Positions 9,628 through 18,740 are shown, counted from the stretch's first letter. The stretch: DNA of 64,000 nucleotides from Pseudomonadota bacterium (GCA_023400405.1 JAEXFD010000016.1:1-64000); one strand, 5' to 3'. The notes: generated by a model from the letters alone, not told the origin. Made by a program: numbers and translations.

Positions 9628-10160
9628 TGAGCCGCATCGGCAAGAAGCCGGTCAGCGTACCGGCGGGCGTCACCGCCTCGATCGACGGCCGCGTGCTGAA
9701 CGTGAAGGGCCCGAAGGGCGCCCTTTCGCTCAACCTGCGCGACGAGATCAGCTACACGCTCGAAGACGGCGGCATCCTGGTGAAGCCGGCCAACGAGACC
9801 AAGCAGGCGCGCGCCTTTTGGGGCATGCAGCGCACGCTGGTGCAGAACCTCGTCACCGGCGTGACCGAGGGCTTCTCTAAGAAGCTCCTGATCACCGGCG
9901 TCGGCTATCGCGCGAACTCGCAGGGCAAGAAGCTCAAGCTTCAGCTCGGCTATTCGCATGACGTCGACATCGACGTGCCGGAAGGCATCGAGATCAAGAC
10001 CCCGGACAACACCACGGTCGAGATCTCGGGCATCGACAAGCAGAAGGTCGGCCAGATTGCGGCCGAGATTCGCCGCTGGCGCAAGCCCGAACCGTACAAG
10101 GGCAAGGGCATCAAGTACGACGGCGAGTTCATCTTCCGTAAGGAAGGGAAGAAGAAGTGA
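9627..10160 (+). CDS. rplF: Ribosomal protein L6
   Basis: 50S protein near the GTPase-associated centre. 177 residues: MSRIGKKPVSVPAGV at the N-terminus and the conserved RRWRKPEPYKGKGIKYDGE at the C-terminus. It overlaps rplR by four bases (GTGA). Confidence 0.98.
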   Translation: MSRIGKKPVSVPAGVTASIDGRVLNVKGPKGALSLNLRDEISYTLEDGGILVKPANETKQARAFWGMQRTLVQNLVTGVTEGFSKKLLITGVGYRANSQGKKLKLQLGYSHDVDIDVPEGIEIKTPDNTTVEISGIDKQKVGQIAAEIRRWRKPEPYKGKGIKYDGEFIFRKEGKKK

Positions 10161-10519
10161 TCAGCACCAAGGGTCTCTCGCTTTTCGAGAAGCGTCGTCG
10201 CCGCAACCGCACTGCGCTGCGTGCGCGTGGCGGTGGCCGTCCGCGTCTTTCGATCCATCGCTCGGGCAAGCACATCTATGCCCAGGTGATCGACGATGCG
10301 CAGGGCCGCACGCTCGCTGCCGCCTCCACCCTCGACAAGGACGTGCGCGGCAAGACCGGCGCGACCATCGAGGCTGCGCAGGACGTCGGCAAGCGCGTTG
10401 CCGAGGCTGCCAAGGCCGCCGGCATCACCCAGGTCGTGTTCGACCGCGGTGGCTTCCTCTACCATGGCCGCGTCAAGGCGCTGGCCGATGCCGCTCGCGA
10501 GAGCGGGCTGGAGTTCTGA
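10157..10519 (+). CDS. rplR: Ribosomal protein L18
   Basis: 5S rRNA-binding 50S protein. The GTG start at 10157 is embedded in the rplF stop. 120 residues; RGGGRPRLSIHRSGKHIYAQ and FDRGGFLYHGRVKALADAAR are family signatures. Confidence 0.98.
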   Translation: MISTKGLSLFEKRRRRNRTALRARGGGRPRLSIHRSGKHIYAQVIDDAQGRTLAAASTLDKDVRGKTGATIEAAQDVGKRVAEAAKAAGITQVVFDRGGFLYHGRVKALADAARESGLEF

Positions 10520-10522
10520 TCG

Positions 10523-11248
10523 ATGGCTGACGAAAACAACCAGGCAGCGCCGGAAGGCGTCGAGGCGCAGGACGCCGGTGCGGCGCCCGCCGAGAACCAG
10601 GGTCGTGGCCGTGGCGGCCGTGGCCGTGGTGGTCCGGGCGGCGGCGATCGCGGCCGTGGCGGCCGTGACGGCAACCGTGGCCGTCGCGACGATCGTCGCG
10701 GCAGCCAGGACGACGGCGGCGAAGAGCTGATCGAGAAGCTGGTCCACATCAACCGCGTTTCGAAGACGGTGAAGGGCGGCAAGCGCTTCGGCTTCGCGGC
10801 GCTGGTCGTCGTGGGCGACGGCAAGGGCCGGGTCGGCTTCGGCCATGGCAAGGCGCGCGAAGTGCCGGAAGCCATTTCGAAGGCGACGGCCTCGGCCAAG
10901 AAGAAGATGGTCCGCATCCCGCTCAAGGAAGGCCGCACGCTGCATCATGACGGCAACGGCCATTTCGGCGCGGGCCGCGTGACGCTTCGCTCGGCCCCGC
11001 AGGGCACCGGCATCATCGCCGGCGGTCCGATGCGCGCCGTGTTCGAAAGCCTCGGCGTCGCCGACGTGGTGACCAAGTCGGTCGGCACTTCGAACCCCTA
11101 CAACATGATCCGCGCCACCTTCGAGGCGCTGGTGGAGCAGACTTCGCCGAAGTCGGTTGCCCAGCGGCGCGGCAAGAAGATCGCCGACCTGCTCGGCCGC
11201 GGTGGTTCGCAGACCGCCGAGGCGGATGCGGCCGCGATCGCGGAGTAA
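10523..11248 (+). CDS. rpsE: Ribosomal protein S5 with RGG-rich N-terminal extension
   Basis: 30S protein important for decoding fidelity. The canonical S5 core begins at about residue 70 (ELIEKLVHINRVSKTVKGGK) and carries the dsRBD-like and C-terminal domains (GVADVVTKSVGTSNPYNMIR). At 241 residues it is clearly longer than the roughly 165 of E. coli S5. The extra part is an N-terminal tail: an acidic Ala/Pro/Gln segment followed by about 35 residues made almost only of Gly and Arg with Asp (GRGRGGRGRGGPGGGDRGRG). Such RGG tails usually bind RNA; the role here is an inference. The start is placed three bases after rplR. Confidence 0.97.
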   Translation: MADENNQAAPEGVEAQDAGAAPAENQGRGRGGRGRGGPGGGDRGRGGRDGNRGRRDDRRGSQDDGGEELIEKLVHINRVSKTVKGGKRFGFAALVVVGDGKGRVGFGHGKAREVPEAISKATASAKKKMVRIPLKEGRTLHHDGNGHFGAGRVTLRSAPQGTGIIAGGPMRAVFESLGVADVVTKSVGTSNPYNMIRATFEALVEQTSPKSVAQRRGKKIADLLGRGGSQTAEADAAAIAE

Positions 11249-11254
11249 GGCATC

Positions 11255-11434
11255 ATGGCAAAGATCAAGATCCAGCAGGTCGGCTCGCCGATCCGCCGCA
11301 CCAAGGATCAGCGCGCGACGCTGATCGGCCTTGGCCTCAACAAGATGCACAAGGTTTCGGAGCTCGAGGACACCCCCGAGGTCCGCGGCATGATCCGCAA
11401 GCTGCCGCACATGGTGAAGGTGCTCGAGGGCTAA
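11255..11434 (+). CDS. rpmD: Ribosomal protein L30
   Basis: Small 50S protein, 59 residues: MAKIKIQQVGSPIRRTKDQR, then TLIGLGLNKMHKVSELED, ending VKVLEG. It lies six bases after rpsE, and a strong terminator-like hairpin follows. Confidence 0.97.
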   Translation: MAKIKIQQVGSPIRRTKDQRATLIGLGLNKMHKVSELEDTPEVRGMIRKLPHMVKVLEG

Positions 11435-11465
11435 GGCCTTTCGAACGCTTCGCAGCGAAATCGAG

Positions 11466-11500
11466 AAGGGGCGGTGGGCAACCATCGCCCCTTTTTGTTT
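11466..11500 (+). terminator. Intrinsic terminator between rpmD and rplO
   Basis: A 12-bp stem (AAGGGGCGGTGG at 11466-11477 with 11482-11493, one G-T pair) has a GCAA loop and a T-rich tail TTTTTGTTT. It splits the spc group, so rplO-secY-adk may rely on readthrough or on a promoter in 11500-11657. Confidence 0.85.
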
Positions 11501-11657
11501 GCGAGCAGGAGCGGGGCACTCGTCGATAGGCTCGCGGGCGGCGGATCGCCTTGTTGGCCGTCCTGCGCATACAAGGGGTCGACAAGCCCGCGCCCTGCCG
11601 CTATGGGCGCCGCTTCCTTTTCAACCAGCGCGACAAAAGCGAAAGCGAGTGCAGATC

Positions 11658-12197
11658 ATGAAGCTGAACGAACTCACCGACAACCAGGGCGCCCGCCACC
11701 GCAAGATCCGCGTCGGACGCGGCATCGGCTCGGGCAAGGGCAAGACCGGCGGTCGGGGCCAGAAGGGTCAGAAGAGCCGCGAGGGCGTCTCGATCAACGG
11801 CTTCGAGGGCGGCCAGATGCCGCTCCACATGCGAATCCCGAAGCGCGGCTTCAACAACATCTTCGCCAAGGACTTTGCCGAGGTGAACCTGGGCGCGATC
11901 CAGAAGGCCGTCGATGCCGGCAAGCTGACCGCGACCGACATCACCCAGGCCGAACTCAACGCGGCGGGCCTGACCCGCGGCGGCAAGGACGGCGTCCGCG
12001 TGCTCGGCAAGGGCGAGTTCTCGGCGAAGCTGAACTTCACCGTCGCCGGCGTGTCCAAGTCGGCGCGCGAGGCGATCGAGAAGGCCGGCGGCAGCGTGAC
12101 GATCCCGGAGATCGTGCCGGCCGCGGAAAAGGCCAAGGCCAAGCACCGCTCGGTCCAGAAGGTCATTGCCGCCAAGAAGGCCGGCAAGCAGGGCTGA
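11658..12197 (+). CDS. rplO: Ribosomal protein L15
   Basis: Late-assembly 50S protein. The ATG at 11658 (MKLNELTDNQGARHRK) gives 179 residues, with the glycine-rich region VGRGIGSGKGKTGGRGQKGQ at about residues 18-37. The upstream in-frame start at 11499 lies in the terminator and is rejected. The C-terminus is somewhat longer than in E. coli and is Lys/Ala rich. Confidence 0.98.
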   Translation: MKLNELTDNQGARHRKIRVGRGIGSGKGKTGGRGQKGQKSREGVSINGFEGGQMPLHMRIPKRGFNNIFAKDFAEVNLGAIQKAVDAGKLTATDITQAELNAAGLTRGGKDGVRVLGKGEFSAKLNFTVAGVSKSAREAIEKAGGSVTIPEIVPAAEKAKAKHRSVQKVIAAKKAGKQG

Positions 12198-12203
12198 CGA
12201 TCG

Positions 12204-12302
12204 GAAGGGCGGGGAAACCCGCCCTTCGTTCGTGCTGAGCTTGTCGAAGCACCGTTCTTCCGGCCCTTCGTCCACAGGAAAACGGCCCTTCGACAAGCTC
12301 AG
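12204..12302. repeat. Hairpin and CTGAGCTTGTCGAAG inverted repeat before secY
   Basis: A 10-bp GC-rich stem with a GAAA loop (12204-12227) follows rplO and may be a weak terminator. Beyond it are perfect 15-bp inverted arms, CTGAGCTTGTCGAAG at 12235-12249 and its complement at 12288-12302. This intergenic repeat is of a type I associate with sphingomonad genomes. The remaining 108 bases before secY show no gene. Confidence 0.75.
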
Positions 12303-12410
12303 GGCGAACGGGATTTGGCCTGGGGGGCTTAGACAAGCCTCGATCAGGCCCTATATGCATCCCCGCAGGGCGGGGGAGCGCCCGTCACTTATCCGGGACG
12401 AAGACACGAA

Positions 12411-13772
12411 ATGGCATCCGCAGCCGATCAACTCGCCTCCAGCATCAACCTGGCCAAGTTCGGCCAGGCGACCGACCTCAAGAAGCGCCTGTGGTTCACC
12501 ATCGGCGCGCTGATCGTGTTCCGGATGCTGAGCTACGTGCCGCTGCCCGGCGTCGATCCCACGCAGCTCAATCTGCTCGCACAGCAGACCCAGGGCGGCG
12601 TGCTCGACTTCTTCAACAATTTCACCGGCGGCGCGCTCAACCGCATGTCGATCGTCGCGCTCGGCGTGATGCCCTACATCACCGCCTCGATCGTGGTGCA
12701 GCTCGCGACCTCGCTGTCGCCGCAGCTCAACGCGATCAAGAAAGAAGGCGAGAGCGGCCGCAAGCGCCTGAACCAGTATACCCGCTACGGTACGGTGGCG
12801 CTCACCGCGGTGCAGGGCTATTTCATCGCCGTCGGGCTCGAGAATTTCGGCGCCAGCCAGGGGCTCCAGCCGGTCGTCGAGCCGGGCCTGATCTTCCGCA
12901 TCGGCGCGGTCATTTCGCTGATCGGCGGCACCATGTTCCTGATGTGGATCGGTGAGCAGATCACCAGCCGCGGCATCGGCAACGGCATTTCGCTGATCAT
13001 CATGGCCGGCATCGTCGCCCGCCTGCCCACCACGCTGGTCCAGCTCTTCGAGAGCGGCCGCACCGGCACGATCGATCCGCTGCGCCTGATCCTGATCATC
13101 GTCGGGGTCGCGATCCTCGTCCTCTTCATCTGCTTCATGGAGCGCGCCCAGCGCCGCATCCTGATCCAGTATCCGAAGCGCCAGACGGCGCGCGGCGTCC
13201 AGGCCGAGCGCAGCCATCTGCCGCTCAAGCTCAACACCGCCGGCGTGATCCCGCCGATCTTCGCCTCGTCGCTGCTGCTGCTGCCGCTCACCATCACGCA
13301 GTTCGCCGGCAACATGACCGCAGGCGAGAATTGGTGGAGCGATTTCGTCATCAACATGAACACCTGGCTGCGCCACGGCTCGCCGGTGTACATGTCGCTC
13401 TATGCCGCCGGCATCATCTTCTTCTCCTTCTTCTACACCGCAGTGGTGTTCAATCCGGAAGAGACGGCGGAGAATCTGAAGCGCTATGGCGGGTTCATCC
13501 CGGGCATCCGCCCGGGCAAGAACACCGAAGTCTATTTCGACTATGTGCTCACGCGCATCACCGTGATCGGTGCGGCCTATCTCGCGATCATCTGCCTCGT
13601 TCCCGAGGCGGTGTTCTCGGCGATGAGCATTCCGTTCGTGATGGGCGGCACTAGCCTTCTGATCGTGGTCAACGTAACCATGGATACGGTGACGCAGATT
13701 CAGTCGCACTTGCTGGCCCACCAGTATGGCGATCTGATCAAGAAGGCGAAGCTGAAGGGTCGCACGCGCTAA
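12411..13772 (+). CDS. secY: Protein translocase subunit SecY
   Basis: Channel subunit of the inner-membrane Sec translocon, working with SecE, SecG and SecA. 453 residues with about ten hydrophobic helices. Diagnostic segments are TIGALIVFRMLSYVPLPGVD in TM1, GIGNGISLIIMAGIVARLP, and NPEETAENLKRYGGFIPGIR before the last helices. The start MASAADQLASSINLAKFGQA is normal for alphaproteobacteria. adk follows 25 bases later. Confidence 0.98.
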   Translation: MASAADQLASSINLAKFGQATDLKKRLWFTIGALIVFRMLSYVPLPGVDPTQLNLLAQQTQGGVLDFFNNFTGGALNRMSIVALGVMPYITASIVVQLATSLSPQLNAIKKEGESGRKRLNQYTRYGTVALTAVQGYFIAVGLENFGASQGLQPVVEPGLIFRIGAVISLIGGTMFLMWIGEQITSRGIGNGISLIIMAGIVARLPTTLVQLFESGRTGTIDPLRLILIIVGVAILVLFICFMERAQRRILIQYPKRQTARGVQAERSHLPLKLNTAGVIPPIFASSLLLLPLTITQFAGNMTAGENWWSDFVINMNTWLRHGSPVYMSLYAAGIIFFSFFYTAVVFNPEETAENLKRYGGFIPGIRPGKNTEVYFDYVLTRITVIGAAYLAIICLVPEAVFSAMSIPFVMGGTSLLIVVNVTMDTVTQIQSHLLAHQYGDLIKKAKLKGRTR

Positions 13773-13797
13773 GCGCGGCGTAGCAGGGGATAGCCAA

Positions 13798-14454
13798 GTG
13801 AACATCATCCTGTTGGGCCCGCCGGGAGCCGGCAAGGGCACCCAGGCGAGCCGGCTGGAGGCGGAGCGCGGCATGGTCCAGCTCTCCACCGGAGACATGC
13901 TGCGCGCCGCCGTGAAGGCGGGCACGCCGGTCGGGCTCAAGGCCAAGGCCGTGATGGAAGCGGGCGAGCTCGTCTCGGACGAGATCGTCTCGGGCATCAT
14001 CGGCGAACGGCTCGACATGGAAGACACCGCCAAGGGCGCGATCTTCGACGGCTATCCGCGCACCGCCGCCCAGGCGGAGTCGCTCGACACGCTGCTCGCC
14101 GAGCGCGGCCGCCAGCTCGATTACGTCATCGAGCTCGACGTCGACGAGGATGCGCTGGTCGAGCGGATCACCGGCCGCTTCACCTGCGCCAAGTGCGGCG
14201 CGGGCTATCACGACAAGTTCAAGCTGCCCAAGGTCGAGGGCACCTGCGACGTCTGCGGCAGCCACGAGTTCAAGCGCCGCCCGGACGACAACGAGGAAAC
14301 CGTGCGCACCCGCATGGCCGAATATCGCGCCAAGACCGCACCGATCCTGCCGATCTACGAAGCCCGCGGCCTCGTCCGCAAGGTCGATGGCATGGCCGAC
14401 ATCGCCGAAGTCGGCGCGCAGATCGACGCGATCCTGGACGGCGGCGCTAAGTAA
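13798..14454 (+). CDS. adk: Adenylate kinase, zinc-lid type
   Basis: Interconverts ATP plus AMP and two ADP. The P-loop GPPGAGKGTQ is at residues 7-16. The long LID domain carries four cysteines (C130, C133, C150, C153), the structural zinc site of lid-zinc adenylate kinases. The GTG start at 13798 gives 218 residues. Placement after secY is the classic spc operon end. Confidence 0.98.
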   Translation: MNIILLGPPGAGKGTQASRLEAERGMVQLSTGDMLRAAVKAGTPVGLKAKAVMEAGELVSDEIVSGIIGERLDMEDTAKGAIFDGYPRTAAQAESLDTLLAERGRQLDYVIELDVDEDALVERITGRFTCAKCGAGYHDKFKLPKVEGTCDVCGSHEFKRRPDDNEETVRTRMAEYRAKTAPILPIYEARGLVRKVDGMADIAEVGAQIDAILDGGAK

Positions 14455-14485
14455 GGCGGACAGTTTGCAATTAGGGCTCAACCCC

Positions 14486-14572
14486 CCTCTCCCTTGATGG
14501 GAGAGATCATCAGGTCGGCCATGCCCCCGGCATGGCCTGAACAGCGCGGGGCGCTGTTCACCTGACGATGGG
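14486..14572. repeat. Intergenic repeat, copy 1 of a 67-bp inverted pair
   Basis: The 286-base gap between adk and the sensor kinase holds no gene. It contains a CTCTCCC...GGGAGAG palindrome (about 14488-14505) and the nested palindromes of 14506-14572 (CATGCCCCCGGCATG and ACAGCGCGGGGCGCTGT). The complement of 14506-14572 recurs with one mismatch at 25259-25325. Confidence 0.85.
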
Positions 14573-14740
14573 CCCGCCGCGAAGCGGTGGGAGGGTGAGG
14601 GTGACCTCTCCACCAGCGACATCGCCCCGTGGACAGGGCCACCCCCGCCCAACCCTCCCCGATCAAGGGGAAGGCTTTCTCCCGCTTCGCTTTCCCTGCT
14701 GGTTTGGTCCTGCCGCTCTTTGTCTCGTCGGGAGGCGAAC

Positions 14741-16336
14741 CTAATCCACCGCCGGAAGCCCGAGCTCAAACGTAGCGCCGGTAGCTTGTTCCGCCGCCAG
14801 CTCGATAGTCGCGCCTTGGGCAGCAAGCAGCGAACGGGCGATCGGCAGACCCAGGCCGGTGCCGCCGCTGGCCCGCCGGCTGGTGAAGAAGGGCTCGAAC
14901 ACGCGCTCGCGGTCGCCGGGGGGAACGCCGGGGCCGTCGTCGCGTACCGTCAGCAGAATCCCACCGCCACCGCGCGCCGCAACCATGGTAACTTGCGTCG
15001 CTCCTGCCTGGCGGCTGTTCTCGATCAGCCCGTCGAGCACCGCTTCGATCATGGCGGCCGGCAGCGCGGCGGGCGGCAAAGGCGCTTCGGTCTCCACCTC
15101 CACGGCGAAGCCGGCCGTGGCGTGCGCGTCGGCAATGCGTCGCAGGGCGAGCGTCAGGTCCGCCGCGGCCTCGGGCTCGCTTCCCGCCATGTCGGCGCGG
15201 GCCAGTTCGAGCAGCCGCCGCGTGAGCTGTGCCAGCCGATCGGCATCCGCACCGATATTGGCGAGGAAGCGCCGCCTTTCTTCCTCGGACATGCCAGAAT
15301 GATGATCCTCCAGGATCTCGATCGCCCCGCGAATTCCAGCGAGCGGCGTCTTGAATTCGTGGCTCACGGCATGGGCGAAGTCGCGCAGATAGCGCGAGCG
15401 GCGCTCGATCGCCTCGGCCATGGCCGCGAAATCGGCATAGAGCGCCTGGATTTCGATCGCTGCCGTTTCCGGCACCGCGGGCACTTCTCCGCCGCCCCTT
15501 GCCACGCTGCGCGTCGCGTCGCTCAACGCCTCGATCGGCCGAACGATGCCGCGCGACAGCAATCCGCTCAGCACCACCAACGTCGCGAAGATCGCGCCGA
15601 TGCCAAACAGGATCTTGCCGCGATCCTCATACAGGCCGCGGAACAGGGCGCGCGGTGAGCGGGACAGCAGCAGCACGGCGACGACGCGGCCGTTCACGAT
15701 CACCGGGCGGGCATGATGGATGCGCAGGTCCGATGCGCGGCTGAGCCACTCTAGCGCATAAAGGGCTCGATAGGTCCCATTGCGCCGCAAGGTGGTGATC
15801 GGCCGTCCTGCCAGCGCTGCGGAGAGTTCCTGGAGGTTGCGATAGACCCGTCCGGCGGAGGGGCCGTTGAGGATACGGCCCGAAGGATCGAGCAGCAGGA
15901 TCGACGCAAGCGTCGCGTCGGCCGTCGCGCGCAGGATGGGTTCGATCCGTCCGGCAGCGGCCATCGCGTCGCGGTCCGGGGCGCCGGCGGTCGGCAGCGG
16001 CTCGGGACGCTCGGGAAGAACGTTCGAACCGCGCAAGTCGATCGTTGATAGGGAGCCGCCTGCCGGGCCGTCATTCGCCGAAGCGAGGGCGATCGCAACT
16101 CCCCGCGACCCGGGCCACAGCGCGCTTGTGCTGGCCGCCAGGGCGGCACTCTGTGCGCTGAGCTCGGCTTCGGTCTGGCGCACCAGGCTGTTCTCATAGA
16201 CCCGCAGGAACAGCGCGCCGGCGCCGGGCAAGGCTGCGACGAAGACGAAGGTGACAAGCAGGATCGTGCGCAGGCGCAAGCGCGGCCAACGGCGCCGGAT
16301 CGGCGCCTTCAGCCTTTCGATCACGCGCCCTGGCAT
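14741..16336 (-). CDS. Sensor histidine kinase
   Basis: Membrane kinase that phosphorylates the response regulator encoded just upstream. From the ATG at 16336 it has 531 residues. The order is a basic N-terminus, TM1 (TILLVTFVFVAALPGAGALF), a periplasmic sensor region of about 220 residues, a second TM (about 245-265), a HAMP-like linker, a dimerisation helix with the H-box SHEFKTPLAGIRG (H326), and an HATPase domain with N-box LDGLIENSRQAGATQ and G-box DDGPGVPPG...GGTGLGLPIAR. An alternative GTG start at 16324 would give the 4-base GTGA overlap with the regulator stop. The much longer frame running back to 17029 is the regulator read out of frame. The signal is unknown. Confidence 0.93.
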   Translation of the reverse strand: MPGRVIERLKAPIRRRWPRLRLRTILLVTFVFVAALPGAGALFLRVYENSLVRQTEAELSAQSAALAASTSALWPGSRGVAIALASANDGPAGGSLSTIDLRGSNVLPERPEPLPTAGAPDRDAMAAAGRIEPILRATADATLASILLLDPSGRILNGPSAGRVYRNLQELSAALAGRPITTLRRNGTYRALYALEWLSRASDLRIHHARPVIVNGRVVAVLLLSRSPRALFRGLYEDRGKILFGIGAIFATLVVLSGLLSRGIVRPIEALSDATRSVARGGGEVPAVPETAAIEIQALYADFAAMAEAIERRSRYLRDFAHAVSHEFKTPLAGIRGAIEILEDHHSGMSEEERRRFLANIGADADRLAQLTRRLLELARADMAGSEPEAAADLTLALRRIADAHATAGFAVEVETEAPLPPAALPAAMIEAVLDGLIENSRQAGATQVTMVAARGGGGILLTVRDDGPGVPPGDRERVFEPFFTSRRASGGTGLGLPIARSLLAAQGATIELAAEQATGATFELGLPAVD

Positions 16337-17037
16337 GGGCCGATGCGATAGCCGATGCCCGGCCGCGTCTCGATGATGTCCGCCGCGCCGGACGCGGCGA
16401 ACTTGGCGCGCAGGTTGCGCACATGGCTGTCGATCGTGCGGTCGGTGACCGCGAAGCCGGGGCCGCGCAGCCGATCGATGATCGCATCCCTGCTGAACAC
16501 CTTCCCGGGTAGGGTGGCGAGCGTCCTCAGGATGCCGAACTCGGTCACCGTCAGGGGCACCGGCGCGCTGTCCCAAAGCGCCTGCCAGCCGTCCGCATCC
16601 AAGGTCAGGCGGCCGTGACGGATTTCGCCTGTGGCCTGGGAAACGTCCGGCGCGCGTGCCGCCGTTCGGCGGAGGATCGCCATCACCCGCGCCACCACTT
16701 CGCGGGGCGAGAAGGGTTTGGTGACATAGTCGTCCGCCCCCAGCTCGATGCCCAGGATGCGGTCGATTTCCTCTTCGCGCGAGGAGAGGAACAGGATCGG
16801 CAGGTCGCCCTTGGCGCGTAATCGCCGGCAGACTTCCAGCCCGTCCATGCGCGGCATGTTGATGTCGAGCACGACGAGGTCGGGCGAATGCGCTTCGGCC
16901 AAGGCGAGCGCCGTCTCGCCGTCCTCGGCTTCGATCGTGCCGAGCTCCGCCTTGGCGAGCGCGAAGACGAGCAGTTGGCGGATATGCGGATCGTCGTCGG
17001 CGACCAGGATCGTGCGGGGCATGGGGCATTGGATCAT
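16321..17037 (-). CDS. OmpR/PhoB-family response regulator
   Basis: Transcription factor partner of the adjacent kinase. The receiver domain has the acidic pocket DDD near residue 14, the phospho-acceptor Asp in VVLDINMPRMDG (D58 from this start), the switch Ser in FLSSREEE, and Lys in TKPFSPREV. A winged-helix DNA-binding domain with TEFGILRTLATLPGKVFSRD follows. 238 residues; MPRTILVADDDPH at 17022 is an equally plausible start. It overlaps the kinase by 13-16 bases, so the two are cotranslated. Confidence 0.93.
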   Translation of the reverse strand: MIQCPMPRTILVADDDPHIRQLLVFALAKAELGTIEAEDGETALALAEAHSPDLVVLDINMPRMDGLEVCRRLRAKGDLPILFLSSREEEIDRILGIELGADDYVTKPFSPREVVARVMAILRRTAARAPDVSQATGEIRHGRLTLDADGWQALWDSAPVPLTVTEFGILRTLATLPGKVFSRDAIIDRLRGPGFAVTDRTIDSHVRNLRAKFAASGAADIIETRPGIGYRIGPCQGA

Positions 17038-17075
17038 CGCGAGGGCGCTCCGGTCAATGGGGCGGTTGCGGCCAG

Positions 17076-18542
17076 TCAGTCGCAGGTGGCTGGCAAGTCA
17101 GGCGTCGGGGCCAGCGGCGTCGCGGGACTGGGGCCGAGGATCGCATGCATCCGCGCGATCCGACCGGCATCGCGCCGGGTCCAGTCGCGCCAGTTGGCTT
17201 GTTGCTCCCCGGCGGAGGCAAGGATCTGCTGGCGCACGCGAATTACTTGGACGCGGAAGCGGGGTTCGAGCGCGCGTCGTTCGAGTTGCGCGAGCGGCAC
17301 CAGCGCGGCAGTGCCGGCCTCGCTCAATGCGCAGAGATCGAGCGCCACGCCCTTGCCGCCCACCTCGCGGGCATGGCGCACGTTCCAGTCCGCTGCGATC
17401 GCATCGTAATCGACCAGGCTGCTCGCGACGAGCGCGGTCGCGGCGGCGAGCGTATTGGCATTGATCAGCCAGCTCGCGCTCTTGTTCCTGAGCATCCGCC
17501 AGCAGATCAGGGCCAGGCCGAGCCCGACCAGCGCCATCCAGACAAGCGCCGCGATGCGGAGCGGCGTCAGCATGTAGACCGCGATATAGTCGCAGGTGCG
17601 CAGGATGCTCGATGCGACGAGCAGCAGATTCTGCGCGACCCAGAGCACGACCAGGCGGCGGATCGTCCGATCCGCGGCGGTCGCCGATCCGGGGCGCAGC
17701 ATGAGGACGAAGAGTCCGGCGAGCAGGGCCGTGACGATCAGTGGATAGGCTCCGCGATGCGCATAGTCGGCAAGCGTCACGCCTACCGGCAGTGGCGCAC
17801 CGCTCCACAGGAACGCGAGGTCGAGCCCGTTCTGGATCGCGAACACGAGATTGAACAGCGACAGCGAGATCAGCACCGATTGCGGATTGAGGCCCTGCCA
17901 GCCCGTCGGGGCGTCCGGGAGCAGGTTGGTGATCCGGGTGGTCAGGCGCGCCGGGCGCAGGCTCGGCCAGATCAGCGCGAGCATGACGCACCAGAAGAGG
18001 ACATCGTCGAGGTCGGGGAGGCGGACGGCTGCGAAGGCGCGGGCGATCAGCGGATTGGCACTGGCGAACAGCGCGAGAAACCCGGCGCTGGCCAGCAGGG
18101 GGAGGGCGAGCAGTGCCACGACACTGCCGAGCGAGCGTCGTCCGCGGCGGCGGACGCTGGAAAGGCGTGCGAGGTCTGCCAGCGGGGTGAGCCATCCCGT
18201 TGCCGCATGCGCGCCGAGCCGCACGGCCCAGCGCAGCGCGTCGTCGAAGCGTCCCGCACGGGGCAGGATCGTGGCGATCGACAAGGCGCTCCAGAACAGG
18301 ATCCAGCCGAGCAGGCTCGGCTTGTCGGCCAATGCAAGTGCAAGCAGCGCGGCGGCGGTAAGTGCCAACAGCGCCTGGCCCCGTCGCAGCGCCGGCCGAA
18401 CGAATGCCAACAGCCCAGCCCAAACGAGAGCAAAGGCGCCGACCCAACTCCCAAAATGACCGTGATCGAAAAGGAAATGCGCCGCGGCCACGAGAGCCAA
18501 CGTGACACCGATCTTGACACCCAACCCCCAACCCACCGACAT
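17076..18542 (-). CDS. DUF4173-family integral membrane protein
   Basis: Polytopic membrane protein of unknown function. It has roughly ten to eleven hydrophobic helices, the family-like segment SLFNLVFAIQNGLDLAFLWS, and a cytoplasmic-looking C-terminal part (LVDYDAIAADWNVRHARE). I choose the ATG at 18542 because GAGGAG lies seven bases before it; a TTG at 18557 is possible but has no such signal. Transcription is toward the two-component genes, whose regulator starts 38 bases beyond its stop, so all three may form one operon. Neighbour context suggests an envelope role, which is inference. Confidence 0.8.
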   Translation of the reverse strand: MSVGWGLGVKIGVTLALVAAAHFLFDHGHFGSWVGAFALVWAGLLAFVRPALRRGQALLALTAAALLALALADKPSLLGWILFWSALSIATILPRAGRFDDALRWAVRLGAHAATGWLTPLADLARLSSVRRRGRRSLGSVVALLALPLLASAGFLALFASANPLIARAFAAVRLPDLDDVLFWCVMLALIWPSLRPARLTTRITNLLPDAPTGWQGLNPQSVLISLSLFNLVFAIQNGLDLAFLWSGAPLPVGVTLADYAHRGAYPLIVTALLAGLFVLMLRPGSATAADRTIRRLVVLWVAQNLLLVASSILRTCDYIAVYMLTPLRIAALVWMALVGLGLALICWRMLRNKSASWLINANTLAAATALVASSLVDYDAIAADWNVRHAREVGGKGVALDLCALSEAGTAALVPLAQLERRALEPRFRVQVIRVRQQILASAGEQQANWRDWTRRDAGRIARMHAILGPSPATPLAPTPDLPATCD

Positions 18543-18740
18543 CCAAATGCTCCTCAAGGTCCGGAGGCAACCCTAAGACGTGGCATGTCGAGCGGAGGCT
18601 GTGCGGGGCGTGGATTTTCTGTGCAGGCCCCACGATTGCGCAGCGCGGGACAATCCGCAGCCCGACCCCGGCGAACCGTGCTTGGCGCGACTTGGCCTTT
18701 GGTGTATAGCGATCTTCCTGGCGATTTGGCCCCGCGGCGC

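Noticed and set aside
16337..17029. Upstream extension of the histidine kinase frame to 762 residues
   Set aside because: It is the response regulator gene in another frame, low-complexity Arg/Ala, and the kinase starts naturally at 16336 or 16324.
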